Source of the DNA: Janthinobacterium sp. 61 | GTDB lineage: Bacteria > Pseudomonadota > Gammaproteobacteria > Burkholderiales > Burkholderiaceae_D | Direction: 5' to 3' | DNA: 64,000 bases | NCBI RefSeq assembly: GCF_002846335.1 | Contig: NZ_PJMQ01000001.1 | Location: 4,216,001-4,280,000 of the forward strand | Shown: positions 26,671 through 36,177 of the stretch, in pieces | Numbering within the stretch: the stretch's first letter is position 1 | Layout: every line of letters begins with the position of its first letter | The notes under the pieces: model-generated | The model's database searches: none | The model's input: only the letters and a program-made list of their open reading frames with translations | Told to the model about the DNA's origin: nothing | Position numbers and translations under genes: made by a program

Positions 26671-26718
26671 GTTATTCTCCGGGAGGAACAAAATAGGGGG
26701 AAAGGCAAGCAGCGCGGC

Positions 26719-27747
26719 TTACTCGATCTGGATTTGCGACAGGGCCTTGTCTTGCGCTTCTTTCGCCTTGCGCTTGAGGTCGAGCGCGTAGCGGTTGCCC
26801 TTGTCCATGCGCAACACGGCATTCGCGTTGGCAATGGCACAGTCGTATTTGCGCTGGCTCATGCAGTGGCTCGCTTCCGACAGGCTCTCCGTGATCACGC
26901 TTTCGAGGCCGGAAGCCTTGTTGGCGGGGGCGGCTGGCGGTGCTGCCTTGACAGGCTTGGCCGGCTTTTCCACGACCGGGGCTGGCGCTGGTGCTGGCGT
27001 TGGTGCAGGCTCGGGGGCGGGCGCAGGGACGGCAACCGGTGCGGGCGCCGGGTTGGGCGCCGCTGGCGTCACGGCAGGCTCCGCCGCCGTGGCGCCATCG
27101 AACACAGGGTCGCTGATGACCAGCGGCTTCTCGGCGGCAGGCGCAGCTTCCTTCTGCACGGTGGGCACGGGTGCCGGCGGCGATGCTGGCGGCTTGCTTG
27201 ACAGGAAATAATAGCCGCCTGCACCGCCCAGCAGCACTAGCGCTGCGACGGCTGCGGCAATCAGCTTGAAGGGGCTGCCACCCGGTGGGTTGTCGGCTGG
27301 CGCTTCGGACACGCTGGCGGCTGCGGCAGCGGGTTCTGGTGCGGGCGCGGGGACAGGTTCTGGTTCTGGTTCTGGTTCTGGTGCGGGTGCGGGTGCGGGT
27401 GCGGGTGCGGCGTCAGGCTGGCGCTTTTCCAGCACGGGCGGCGGCGCCGGTGCGGTGACAGGTTCCACCACTGGCGTCGGGACAGGTTCAGGCACGGGCT
27501 CGATGGCGGGTGCAATGACGGGTTCCGGCAGAGGCGGCGGCACCGCTGCGGCGACGGGCGCCACGGCAAAGCTGAACGCGCACTTGGGGCAGAATCTGGC
27601 ATCGGCCTTGCAATCATGGCCGCACTGGCCACAGGATTTGCCTGGCACCGGGGCGGCAGCGGGTGTGGCAACGGCAAACGTCGTGCCGCAGGAAGAACAG
27701 AATTTTGCGCCCGGTTTATTCTCGGCCTGGCAGGAAAGGCATTTCAA
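26719..27747 (-). CDS. Double zinc-ribbon, Pro/Ala-rich membrane protein (operon gene 1)
   Basis: 342 residues. Two zinc ribbons (Cys3, 6, 17, 20 and Cys39, 42, 53, 56) are followed by a Pro/Ala/Glu-rich linker, a single membrane helix (about 162-182, LIAAAVAALVLLGGAGGYYFL) and a second Pro/Ala-rich region. A C-terminal helical domain (SEASHCMSQRKYDCAIANANAVLRMD) resembles a TPR unit. The start is TTG at 27747, with AGAGA six bases upstream; the first ribbon Cys is residue 3, so no later start is possible. The linkers could span the periplasm like those of TonB. It is the first gene of a four-gene operon. Confidence 0.8.
   Translation of the reverse strand: MKCLSCQAENKPGAKFCSSCGTTFAVATPAAAPVPGKSCGQCGHDCKADARFCPKCAFSFAVAPVAAAVPPPLPEPVIAPAIEPVPEPVPTPVVEPVTAPAPPPVLEKRQPDAAPAPAPAPAPEPEPEPEPVPAPAPEPAAAAASVSEAPADNPPGGSPFKLIAAAVAALVLLGGAGGYYFLSSKPPASPPAPVPTVQKEAAPAAEKPLVISDPVFDGATAAEPAVTPAAPNPAPAPVAVPAPAPEPAPTPAPAPAPVVEKPAKPVKAAPPAAPANKASGLESVITESLSEASHCMSQRKYDCAIANANAVLRMDKGNRYALDLKRKAKEAQDKALSQIQIE
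27356..27409. repeat. Hexanucleotide tandem repeat inside operon gene 1
   Basis: Four copies of GGTTCT (27356-27379) are followed by five of GGTGCG (27380-27409). Read on the coding strand they encode alternating AP and EP dipeptides in the linker. Slippage would change linker length without a frameshift. Confidence 0.9.
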
Positions 27748-27937
27748 TTGGCATCTCTTTTCATATCAACGCTGACGCCGTACGCCTTTATCGCTTGCCA
27801 GAATGGCAGCTTTGTTGCCGTACGGCTAAATATTCAACGAGTATATTTTCAAACACCAAGTTGCCACAAGAGAAAATTGCCATTTGCTCTATTCAATTTT
27901 TAAATATTAGTAAAAATCCAGCCGCCAGGGAGGTGCC

Positions 27938-27956
27938 GCGCACCATCTTGGTGCGC
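27938..27956. other. Inverted repeat upstream of the zinc-ribbon operon
   Basis: GCGCACCA-TCT-TGGTGCGC forms an 8-bp stem in the 281-bp gap between gene 1 of the operon and ygiQ. It has no U-tract. It could be an operator or part of the adjacent ygiQ terminator region. Confidence 0.4.
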
Positions 27957-27965
27957 AGAGAGCAA

Positions 27966-27999
27966 AAAACCCGGCAACGCATATGCGTTGCCGGGTTTT
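27966..27999. terminator. Terminator of ygiQ
   Basis: A perfect 34-bp palindrome (17-bp arms, with AAAA/TTTT ends) lies 29 bp after the ygiQ stop. It can fold on either strand. Confidence 0.85.
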
Positions 28000-28028
28000 C
28001 AGGCTATGCCCGAGGCGCCGAGGACAGT

Positions 28029-30365
28029 TTACTTGCGTCCGCCCCGTGCCGGCGCGGCATGGCTACCCTTGGCGGGCGGCTTGCTGCCACGGCCCATCGG
28101 CACGGCGGCCGGCTTGGCCTTCGTCTTGATGGTCGACAAGATCGATGGCCGCACCTTCGACTCGGCAGCCGACGCCTTCGGCGCCGCTGCCGTACCGCCC
28201 AGGGCGATGCGGTTCTTGCCCGGCGTGACCTTGAACTTGTCCGGCGTGCCGGCACCATGTGTCTGGCGGCTGCGTTCGCCTGCGGCCAGGCCGCCCGACT
28301 CGGACGAGGTCCAGGCAGGAATCAAGTGCTTGTCGCCATTGCCGATCAAGTCGCCACGGCCCATGTTGACCAGCGCTTCGCGCAGGATCGGCCAGTTGGC
28401 CGGGTCCTGGTAGCGCAGGAAAGCCTTGTGCGTGCGACGGATCTTGCCGCTGCGCGCCGTTTCCACCACTTCCGAGTCTGCCGTGACCTTGCGCAAAGGA
28501 TTCTTGCGCGTGTGATACATCGTCGTGGCCATGGCCATCGGCGTGGGCATGAAGGTTTGCACCTGGTCCAGCTTGAAATTGTTCTTCTTCAGCCACAGGG
28601 CCAGGTTCAGCATGTCCAGGTCCGTCGTGCCCGGGTGGGCAGCGATGAAGTACGGGATCAGGTACTGCTTCTTGCCCGCTTCCAGCGAGAAACGGTCGAA
28701 CATTTCCTTGAACTCGTCATACGCGCCGATGCCAGGCTTCATCATCTTCGACAAAGTGCCCTCTTCCGTGTGCTCGGGCGCGATCTTCAACAAGCCACCG
28801 ACGTGGTGCGTCACCAGTTCCTTCACGTACTCGGGCGAACGCACGGCCAGGTCGTAGCGCAAGCCCGAGCTGATCAGTACTTTCTTGATGCCGGGAATGG
28901 CACGCGCCTTGCGGTACAGGGAAATGAGCTTGCTGTGGTCCGTGCCAAGGTTGACGCAGATGGACGGATACACGCACGACAGGCGGCGACACGACACTTC
29001 GATCTCTTTTTCCTTGCAAGCGAGGCGGTACATATTCGCCGTGGGACCACCCATATCGGAAATGGTGCCCGTAAAGCCTTTGGTTTTATCGCGGATATGC
29101 TCAATCTCGCGCAAGATCGACGGTTCCGAACGGCTCTGGATGATGCGCCCTTCATGCTCGGTGATCGAGCAGAAGGTGCAGCCACCGAAACAGCCGCGCA
29201 TGATGTTGACGGAAAAGCGGATCATTTCCCAGGCCGGGATATGCGCCTTGCCATAGCTCGGATGCGGCGCGCGCGCGTAATTCATGTCGTACACGCCATC
29301 CATCTCGTCCATGGCCAGCGGCAGCGGCGGCGGATTGAGCCACACATCGCGTTCGCCGTGCGCCTGCACCATGGCACGGGCATTACCGGGATTCGATTCC
29401 AGGTGGAACACGCGCGAGGCGTGCGCATACATGACGGGGTCATCCTTGACGACGTCGTAGGCGGGCAGGCGCACGACCGTCTTGTCGTGCTTTTCCTTGG
29501 CCATGGCCAGGCGCTCTTCGCGGCTCATGATGCGAATCGGCTTGATGACTTCGGCCGATTTCGAGGCATTTTCCGTAGCGCAGGCGGTCTTGTCTTCCTG
29601 CACCATCTCGTACGGGCTGTAATGCGGGTCGATCTTGCCGGGCACGTCGACACGGGTGGAATTGTGCACGCCCCAATCGTCGCCGGGCAACCAGCCGGAC
29701 GGCACCATGAAGGCCGTGCCGCGCAAGTCGCGGATATCCTTGATCGATTCGCCGGCGGCGAGGCGGTGGGTCAGGTCGACCAGCGCCCGCTCGGCATTGC
29801 CGAAGATCAACAAATCAGCCTTGGAATCGGGCAGAACGGAACGGCGGACCTTGTCCGACCAGTAATCGTAATGGGCGATGCGGCGCAGGGACGCTTCGAT
29901 GCTGCCGATGACGATGGGCACGTCGGAATACGCTTCGCGCGCGCGCTGGGCGTACACGGTGACGGCACGGTCCGGGCGCTTGTTCGGTTCGGCATTTGCC
30001 GTGTAGGCGTCGTCGGAGCGGATCTTGCGGTCGGCCGTGTACTGGTTGACCATGGAATCCATGTTGCCGGCGGTAATGCCGTAGTACAAACGCGGCTTGC
30101 CGAGGATGCGGAACGCTTCGGCCGACAGCCAGTCCGGCTGGCTGATGATGCCGACGCGGTAACCCTGCGCTTCGAGCAGGCGGCCGACGAGGGCCATGCC
30201 GAAACTCGGATGGTCGATGTAGGCGTCGCCCGTGACGAGGATGACGTCGCACTGGTCCCAGCCCAGCACGTCCATCTCGGCACGCGACATCGGCAGGAAA
30301 GGCGCCACGGCAGCGCGGGCAGACCGCTTGGGAACGGTCGCAAATAAATTGGTAGGGGAGCTCAT
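28029..30365 (-). CDS. ygiQ: YgiQ-family radical SAM protein
   Basis: 778 residues, the size of the UPF0313/YgiQ family. The N-terminal domain ([33 protein letters not shown]) is the family signature and resembles a cobalamin-binding fold. The radical SAM core has the CxxxCxxC cluster motif in [18 protein letters not shown] (about residues 390-408). The C-terminal 70 residues form a basic, Pro/Ala-rich tail. The reaction is unknown. Monocistronic, with its own terminator at 27966-27999. Confidence 0.93.
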   Translation of the reverse strand: MSSPTNLFATVPKRSARAAVAPFLPMSRAEMDVLGWDQCDVILVTGDAYIDHPSFGMALVGRLLEAQGYRVGIISQPDWLSAEAFRILGKPRLYYGITAGNMDSMVNQYTADRKIRSDDAYTANAEPNKRPDRAVTVYAQRAREAYSDVPIVIGSIEASLRRIAHYDYWSDKVRRSVLPDSKADLLIFGNAERALVDLTHRLAAGESIKDIRDLRGTAFMVPSGWLPGDDWGVHNSTRVDVPGKIDPHYSPYEMVQEDKTACATENASKSAEVIKPIRIMSREERLAMAKEKHDKTVVRLPAYDVVKDDPVMYAHASRVFHLESNPGNARAMVQAHGERDVWLNPPPLPLAMDEMDGVYDMNYARAPHPSYGKAHIPAWEMIRFSVNIMRGCFGGCTFCSITEHEGRIIQSRSEPSILREIEHIRDKTKGFTGTISDMGGPTANMYRLACKEKEIEVSCRRLSCVYPSICVNLGTDHSKLISLYRKARAIPGIKKVLISSGLRYDLAVRSPEYVKELVTHHVGGLLKIAPEHTEEGTLSKMMKPGIGAYDEFKEMFDRFSLEAGKKQYLIPYFIAAHPGTTDLDMLNLALWLKKNNFKLDQVQTFMPTPMAMATTMYHTRKNPLRKVTADSEVVETARSGKIRRTHKAFLRYQDPANWPILREALVNMGRGDLIGNGDKHLIPAWTSSESGGLAAGERSRQTHGAGTPDKFKVTPGKNRIALGGTAAAPKASAAESKVRPSILSTIKTKAKPAAVPMGRGSKPPAKGSHAAPARGGRK

Positions 30366-30516
30366 AGGGTACGGATTGTACCGGAATTGGCCATTTCCAA
30401 CCTGACGGCCTGCTTTTTACTGTTGGATTTTCGTATAAAAAACGTTTATTTTTCAATCACTTGGGGAAATGTGGCCCTTTCCCGCAGGAACGGGCCCGGC
30501 ATTTCTCAAAACTTGC

Positions 30517-30795
30517 TTAAATGCCCATATTGGCTAAAATTTCACCCAATTCACGTAAGGCCGGCTCGAGTTTAGGATGCTTGACGGCAAACTTGGCCGA
30601 CAATTCCTGGCTGCGCTCGGCCAGTCCATAGGTGGTCGACTCTTCTTCCTGTTCCTGCGCGGCGCGCTTTTCCATCAGCAACTTGATGTCGACATCAAGT
30701 TTTTGCAGCAAACCATGCAGTTCTTCATCGACGGGGCCGCTACTTGCCAGTGTCGAATGCAGCTGTTGCAGCGATTCCTTGAGTTTGCTATCCAT
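30517..30795 (-). CDS. DUF4404 family protein
   Basis: A 92-residue soluble helical protein. The N-terminal LKESLQQLHSTLASSGPVDEE and the C-terminal KFAVKHPKLEPALRELGEILANMGI match the DUF4404 pattern as I remember it. The middle is acidic and coiled-coil-like. There is no known function. It follows the VF530-type gene by 12 bp and is probably co-transcribed with it. Confidence 0.8.
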   Translation of the reverse strand: MDSKLKESLQQLHSTLASSGPVDEELHGLLQKLDVDIKLLMEKRAAQEQEEESTTYGLAERSQELSAKFAVKHPKLEPALRELGEILANMGI

Positions 30796-30807
30796 ATCTT
30801 TTTCCTG

Positions 30808-31020
30808 TCAGTCAGTAAATTGCGTGTCCAGGTACAGCTGTTCCACCTTGCTCCTGGCCCACGGGGTCTTGCGCAAAAACTTCAGGCTCGACTTGATGCT
30901 GGGATCGCTGATGAAGCAATTGATATCGATGTGCTTGGCCAGGCCGTCCCAACCGTAGTGGGCGTGCAGGCGCGTCACGATACCTTCCAGGGTAATGCCA
31001 TTCAAATCTTGCTGACTCAT
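30808..31020 (-). CDS. VF530-type small DNA-binding protein (DUF2132)
   Basis: 70 residues, beginning [15 protein letters not shown]. The conserved block [23 protein letters not shown] is diagnostic of the VF530 family, whose structure suggests DNA binding. The ATG at 31020 is preferred over an in-frame TTG four codons upstream because the family starts with MSQQ-like residues. It is followed closely by the DUF4404 gene. Confidence 0.85.
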   Translation of the reverse strand: MSQQDLNGITLEGIVTRLHAHYGWDGLAKHIDINCFISDPSIKSSLKFLRKTPWARSKVEQLYLDTQFTD

Positions 31021-31079
31021 ATACTCTTTCAACTGCCTTCTTATTTACATCTTACTCAATTCTACGCCGCCGGCACGGA

Positions 31080-31115
31080 AAGCTTGCGTGCGCCATGTCA
31101 ACGCAGCGCAAGCTT
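31080..31115. other. Hairpin between M3 peptidase gene 1 and the VF530-type gene
   Basis: AAGCTTGCG (31080-31088) pairs with CGCAAGCTT (31107-31115) across an 18-nt loop, just after the stop of the M3 gene. It lacks a U-tract. Confidence 0.4.
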
Positions 31116-31129
31116 CAGATGAGAACGGG

Positions 31130-33274
31130 TTACTTCGCGTTCAAGCCCCGGCGTTCCAGCAGCGGTTCCACGGTGGCGTCGCGGCCGCGGAAGTCACGAA
31201 ACAGTTGCAGCGCATCGACACTGCCGCCGCGCGACAGCAATTTGCTGCGGAACCAGTCGCCATTCTTGCGCGTCAGGCCGCCGTTTTCCTTGAACCAGTT
31301 GACCGATTCCGCGTCCAGCTTTTCCGACCACAAGTAGGCGTAATAAGCTGCCGAATAGCCGCCCGAGAAGCTGTGCGAGAAGTAGCTGGTGCGGTAGCGC
31401 GGCGGCACGGGCGCGTAGTCGACGCCCGCATCCTTCAAGGATGCCGCTTCAAAGGCCAGCACGTCCGTCGGGATCTGGCTCGGCGCCAGCTGGTGCCAGC
31501 GCTGGTCCAGCAGGGCCGCCGACAGATATTCCGTCGTCATGAAACCCTGGTTGAATTTCTTCGCTGCCGTGACCTTGTCGAGCAATTCCTGCGGCATGGC
31601 CGCGCCGCTCTGGTAGTGCTTGGCATAGTTTTGCAGCACTTCCGGCCAGACGGCCCACATTTCATTGACTTGCGATGGATACTCGACGAAGTCGCTCGGC
31701 ACGCTGGTACCGGCGAAGCGCGGGTATTTTACGTTCGAAAACATGCCGTGCAGCGCATGGCCGAATTCGTGGAACATGGTCGTCACTTCATCGAAGGTCA
31801 GCAAGGTCGGCTGGCCGGCGGGCGGCTTCGGAATATTCAATTGATTGGCGACGACGGGATGCGTGCCCATCAACGACGATTGCGACACGTATTCATTCAT
31901 CCATGCGCCGCCATGCTTGTTGCCGCGCGCATAGAAGTCGGCGATGAACAGGGCCAGCGGCTTGCCGTTCGCATCGAGCACGTCGTAGACGCGCACGTCC
32001 GGGTTGTACACCGGTAGATCAGTACGCTGTTTGAAGCTGATGCCATACAGTTTATTGGCGGCAAAGAACACGCCGTTGTTCAGCACGCTGTTCAATTCCA
32101 GGTACGGTTTCAGCTCGTTTTCATCAAAATTGAACCGTTGCTTGCGCAGCTTGTCCGTGTAGATGGCCCAGTCGGCCGCTGCCACCTGGAAACCGCCCTT
32201 TTCCGCATCGACCACTTGCTGCAGGTCGGCCGCTTCGCGGCGCGCATTGGCGACGGCCGGTTTCGCCAGTTCCGACAGCAAGGTGTTGACGGCCGTGGTG
32301 GTCTTGGCCGTCTGGTCTTCCAGCGAATACGCGGCGTAGTTGGCATAACCGAGCAGGGTGGCCCGCTCGGCGCGCAGTTTTGCCAGCTTCAGCACGATGG
32401 CGCGGTTGTCAAACTCGCCGCCCTGGCTGCCGCGGTTCAGGGACGCATCCATCAGGCGCTGGCGTGTCTTGCGATCCGTCAATACGGCCAGCGGCGGCTG
32501 GCCACTGGTGTTGACCAGGGCGATGAGGAACTTGCCCGTCAAGCCGCGTTCCTTGGCTGCCGTGGCGGCCGTATCGATATCGCTGTCCGTCATGCCGGCC
32601 AGCTCGGCGCGTGTGTCGACGACGATGCTCTTGGCATTCGTTTCCTTCAGCACGTTTTGCGCAAAAGCCGTTTCCAGGCCCGCCTGCTCGGCGTTGTAGG
32701 CTTTCAATTTTTCCTTGTCCGCATCGGACAGCTTGGCGCCGGCGCGCACAAAATCGGTGTGGTAGCGTTCCAGCAAGCGCAAGGATTCGGCATCGAGGCC
32801 CAGCTTGTCGCGCTTGGCGTACAGGGTGTCGATACGGGCAAACAGTTTCGGGTTCAGGGTGATCGCGTCGCCATGCGCGGCCAGTTTTGGCGACACATCC
32901 ACTTCCACCGCTTCCAGCACGCTGTTCGTGTTGGTCGACGTCATGTTGCTGAAGATGCTCTGCACGCGGTGCAGCAGCTGCCCCGTGCGCTCGAGGGCCA
33001 CGACGGTGTTTTCAAACGTGGGCGCCTGGCGGTTGTTGGCGATCGCATTGACTTCGGCCAGCTGGCGTTTCATGCCTTCGGCAAACGCCGGCGCGTAGTG
33101 GCCATCCTTGATCAGGCCGAACTGCGGCATCTGGAATGGCAGCGGACTGGCTTTGAGCAAAGGATTCTGGGCGCTGATGGCGGCGGCGGGTGCGGCGGCG
33201 GCGGCCAGGGCGGAAGGAGCGGCGTGGGCCAGCATGACGCTGGCGGCGATGACGAGCAGTTGTGGACGGATCAT
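31130..33274 (-). CDS. Exported M3-family metallopeptidase (Dcp-like), paralogue 1
   Basis: A zinc peptidyl-dipeptidase or oligopeptidase of 714 residues. A signal peptide (LLVIAASVMLAHAAPSALAAAA) directs it to the periplasm. The zinc motif HEFGH is at 502-506 within TMFHEFGHALHGMFS, and the GTSVPSDFVEYPSQVNE block supplies the third ligand (Glu). The C-terminal FLR/GLTRKNGDWFRSKLLSRGG region is typical of Dcp. It is a close paralogue of the gene at 33502, in tandem and the same orientation, with a 227-bp gap containing a terminator. Each copy is therefore probably transcribed separately. Confidence 0.93.
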   Translation of the reverse strand: MIRPQLLVIAASVMLAHAAPSALAAAAAPAAAISAQNPLLKASPLPFQMPQFGLIKDGHYAPAFAEGMKRQLAEVNAIANNRQAPTFENTVVALERTGQLLHRVQSIFSNMTSTNTNSVLEAVEVDVSPKLAAHGDAITLNPKLFARIDTLYAKRDKLGLDAESLRLLERYHTDFVRAGAKLSDADKEKLKAYNAEQAGLETAFAQNVLKETNAKSIVVDTRAELAGMTDSDIDTAATAAKERGLTGKFLIALVNTSGQPPLAVLTDRKTRQRLMDASLNRGSQGGEFDNRAIVLKLAKLRAERATLLGYANYAAYSLEDQTAKTTTAVNTLLSELAKPAVANARREAADLQQVVDAEKGGFQVAAADWAIYTDKLRKQRFNFDENELKPYLELNSVLNNGVFFAANKLYGISFKQRTDLPVYNPDVRVYDVLDANGKPLALFIADFYARGNKHGGAWMNEYVSQSSLMGTHPVVANQLNIPKPPAGQPTLLTFDEVTTMFHEFGHALHGMFSNVKYPRFAGTSVPSDFVEYPSQVNEMWAVWPEVLQNYAKHYQSGAAMPQELLDKVTAAKKFNQGFMTTEYLSAALLDQRWHQLAPSQIPTDVLAFEAASLKDAGVDYAPVPPRYRTSYFSHSFSGGYSAAYYAYLWSEKLDAESVNWFKENGGLTRKNGDWFRSKLLSRGGSVDALQLFRDFRGRDATVEPLLERRGLNAK

Positions 33275-33433
33275 GACATCTTTCAGGAAGCGCGGGGAAG
33301 AACCGCGATCGCGTCGCGGGCCAGTGGCAGATCATAGCAGCCTGTCACACAGGCGTCATCCAACAGGGGCGATCCTGTGGTGCATCCCGCAAAATGCGCG
33401 GTTTACCACGGTTTTCAATCAACATCGCCAAAT

Positions 33434-33466
33434 AAAAAAGGCTGCCGATCGCTTGGCAGCCTTTTT
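33434..33466 (-). terminator. Terminator of M3 peptidase paralogue 2
   Basis: A 12-bp stem (33435-33446 with 33455-33466) carries an A-run on the plus strand, which gives the U-tract for leftward transcripts. It lies 36 bp after the stop codon. Confidence 0.85.
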
Positions 33467-33501
33467 CATTGACCCGGCTTTGAGGCCGGGAATGACGCGG
33501 T

Positions 33502-35664
33502 TTACTTGCCGTTCAAGCCACGGCGTTCCAGCAGCGGCTCGATCTTCGCATCACGGCCGCGGAAGTTGCGGTAGATGTCGAGCGCATCGGCACTGCCGCC
33601 GCGCGACAGCAGTTTATTGCGGAACCAGTCGCCGTTCTTGCGCGTCAGGCCGCCGTTTTCCTTGAACCACTCCACCGTATCGGCATCGAGCTTTTCCGAC
33701 CACAAATACGCGTAGTAGCCGGCCGAATAGCCGCCCGCGAACGCGTGCGAGAAATACGTGGTGCGGTAGCGCGGCGGCGCCGGGGCAAAATCGACGCCCG
33801 CGTCCGCCAAGGCGGCTTTCTCAAACGCCAGCACGTCGGTGGGGATCTGTGCCGGGGTAAGCTGGTGCCAGCGCTGGTCCAGCAGGGCCGACGCCAGGTA
33901 TTCCGTGGTTTTATAGCCCTGGTTGAAATTGTCTGCCGCCGTCACTTTCGCCAGCAGTTCCGCCGGAATGGCCGCGCCCGTTTGATAGTGCTTGGCGTAG
34001 TTTTGCAGCACTTCCGGCCACAGCGCCCACATTTCATTGACTTGCGACGGGTATTCGACAAAGTCGCGCGGCACGCTGGTGCCGGCGAAGCGCGGATATT
34101 TCACGTTCGAGAACATGCCGTGCAGCGCATGGCCGAATTCGTGGAACATGGTGTTGACTTCATCAAACGTCATCAGGGTCGGCTGGCCCGCTTCCGGCTT
34201 CGGAATGTTGAGATTATTCGCAATCACCGGCTTGCGGTTCAGCAAGCTTGACTGGCCCACATAGGCATTCGCCCAGGCGCCGCCGCGCTTGTTGCTGCGC
34301 GCGTAAGGATCGAGCGTAAAGATGGCCAGCTGCGTGCCGTCTTCGTTGAAGACGTCATACACCAGCATGTCGGCCGTGTAGACGGGCAAATCGGTGCGCT
34401 GTTTGAAGGTGAGTCCATACAATTTTCCAGCGGCAAAGAACACGCCCTTGGTCAATACGCTGTGCATTTCAAAGTACGGTTTTAATTGCGTCTCGTCGAA
34501 GTTGTAGCGTTCGGCGCGCACCTTGTCGCTATAGAAGGCCCAGTCGGCGGCGCCCACCTTGAAGCCGCCTTTTCCCGCATCGATGACCTTTTGGATATCG
34601 TCCGCTTCACGGCGCGCATTGACGACGGCAGGCTTGGCCAGCTCGCCCAGCAGGGCGTTCACGGCGGTGGTGTCGTGCGCCGTCTGGTCTTCCAGCGAGT
34701 AGGCAGCGTAGTTCGGGTAGCCCATCAGCGCGGCACGTTCGGCGCGCAGTTTTGCCAGTTCCAGCACTTCCTGGGTATTGTCGAACTCGCCGCCACGGCT
34801 GCCGCGCGCCTGCGAAGCGGCCATGATGCGTTCGCGCACGGCGCGGTTGGTCAGCAACGACAGCGGCGCCTGGCCCGTCGTGTTGACGAGGGCGATCACA
34901 TATTTTCCATCCAGGCCGCGCTTCTTGGCCAGGCCGGCAGCCACTTCGATGGCGGCCGGCGACAGGCCGTCCAGTTCTTCACGTGTGTCGACCACAACAG
35001 CCGAAGCGTTCAATTCCTTCAGCACGTTCTGCGCGAACTTGGTCGACAGGGCGGCCAGCTGGCCGTTGTAGGCGCGCAGCTTTTCCTTGTCTGCCGCCGA
35101 CAGCTTGGCGCCCGCGCGCACGAAGTCCGTGTGATAGCGCTCCAGCAGGCGTTTCGATTCGGCATCGAGGCCCAGCTTGTCGCGCTTGGCGTACAGGGTG
35201 TCGATGCGTTGGAACAATTTGTCGTTGAGCATAATCGCGTCGCTGTGGGCCGCCATCTTCGGCGCCAGTTCGCGTTCCAGGCCCTGGATCGTCTCATTCG
35301 TGTTGGAGCCGGACATCACGGAAAACACGGTGCGCACGCGGCCCAGCAACTGGCCCGAGCGCTCCATGGCCACGATGGTGTTGTCGAACGTGGCCGGCTT
35401 CTTGTTATTCGCAATCGCCTTGATTTCCGCCAGGTTGGCGGCCATGCCTGCCGTAAAGGCGGGCGCGTAGTCGGCGTCCTGCACCTTGTCGAACGGTGGA
35501 TAGTGGAATGGCAGGCTGCTGGCCTGCGCAAACGGGTTCGAAGCGGGCAGTGCAGCCGCCGCGGTAACGGCAGTGGTTGGCGCGGTGTTGGCGGTGGCGG
35601 CAAAAGCGGCGGCTGGCGCCAGCATCAGGCTGGCGGCGATGACGAGCATTGTTGGACGGGTCAT
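33502..35664 (-). CDS. Exported M3-family metallopeptidase (Dcp-like), paralogue 2
   Basis: 720 residues from the ATG at 35664. The upstream extension of the frame to 35856 has no signal or similarity and was discarded. The signal peptide is MLVIAASLMLAPAAAFAATA. HEFGH is at 508-512, six residues later than in paralogue 1 because of a longer linker after the signal peptide. Long identical blocks (LYAKRDKLGLDAES, RYHTDFVRAGAKLS, LPVY, ENGGLTRKNGDWFR) show recent duplication. Differences cluster in the N-terminal third. Both are predicted to degrade imported or cell-wall peptides in the periplasm. Confidence 0.93.
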   Translation of the reverse strand: MTRPTMLVIAASLMLAPAAAFAATANTAPTTAVTAAAALPASNPFAQASSLPFHYPPFDKVQDADYAPAFTAGMAANLAEIKAIANNKKPATFDNTIVAMERSGQLLGRVRTVFSVMSGSNTNETIQGLERELAPKMAAHSDAIMLNDKLFQRIDTLYAKRDKLGLDAESKRLLERYHTDFVRAGAKLSAADKEKLRAYNGQLAALSTKFAQNVLKELNASAVVVDTREELDGLSPAAIEVAAGLAKKRGLDGKYVIALVNTTGQAPLSLLTNRAVRERIMAASQARGSRGGEFDNTQEVLELAKLRAERAALMGYPNYAAYSLEDQTAHDTTAVNALLGELAKPAVVNARREADDIQKVIDAGKGGFKVGAADWAFYSDKVRAERYNFDETQLKPYFEMHSVLTKGVFFAAGKLYGLTFKQRTDLPVYTADMLVYDVFNEDGTQLAIFTLDPYARSNKRGGAWANAYVGQSSLLNRKPVIANNLNIPKPEAGQPTLMTFDEVNTMFHEFGHALHGMFSNVKYPRFAGTSVPRDFVEYPSQVNEMWALWPEVLQNYAKHYQTGAAIPAELLAKVTAADNFNQGYKTTEYLASALLDQRWHQLTPAQIPTDVLAFEKAALADAGVDFAPAPPRYRTTYFSHAFAGGYSAGYYAYLWSEKLDADTVEWFKENGGLTRKNGDWFRNKLLSRGGSADALDIYRNFRGRDAKIEPLLERRGLNGK

Positions 35665-35818
35665 GTCTTCTTTCAAGAAACGCAAGAGAGCCGCGATTGT
35701 GTCGCGGGCCAACCTGAAATAATAACAGCCTGAAACACTTGCGTCACCAGCAACTACCGATGGTAGCGATGCGCCCATATATGAAAGGTTTTCCTGCCCT
35801 CCGCACCACGATGCCGAT

Positions 35819-36037
35819 TTAGTAATGCGGCGGGCGTTCGTTGACCAGTCCGCCATTCGCCTGCTGCGCCCCGTCGCGCACGTGTTCGCCCAGCTTGTGC
35901 AGCATCGCTTCCAGCTGGTCGATGCGCTTGCCCTGCTGGTACACCATCTGGTTCAGCGACTCGACCAGGTCTTCCTGCTGCGCCAGCTTGATTTCGATAT
36001 CGACGAAACGTACTTCCATCTGTTCTGCATTGTCCAT
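35819..36037 (-). CDS. slyX: SlyX family protein
   Basis: 72 residues, short and coiled-coil. The start at 36037 (MDNAEQMEVRFVDIEIKLAQQEDLVESLN) fits the family; the longer frame to 36109 has no matching sequence. The C-terminus NERPPHY is the characteristic SlyX ending (PPHY). The function is unknown. It is divergent from the antitoxin-like gene at 36178. Confidence 0.9.
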   Translation of the reverse strand: MDNAEQMEVRFVDIEIKLAQQEDLVESLNQMVYQQGKRIDQLEAMLHKLGEHVRDGAQQANGGLVNERPPHY

Positions 36038-36177
36038 GGTGTTCTCGGTGATTCCTGACTGAAAGCGGCATTCTACCGCCGCAGCGGCGTAAGCCAGGAC
36101 AAACTCCATCCATTCGCCGCCAGGCGGGTCCCGATTTCTGTGTATTCTTCCTGCATGGGCTCAACAGCAAGGCCGCC

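Noticed and set aside
27356..27409. Short repeats as a CRISPR array
   Set aside because: The units are 6 bp, contiguous and in frame within a coding region, with no spacers or cas genes.
27663..30347. An 894-codon open frame on the plus strand opposite ygiQ
   Set aside because: It is an antisense by-product of GC-rich codon use in ygiQ. Its composition is Arg/His/Gly-biased with no domain, and the minus-strand radical SAM motifs are unmistakable.
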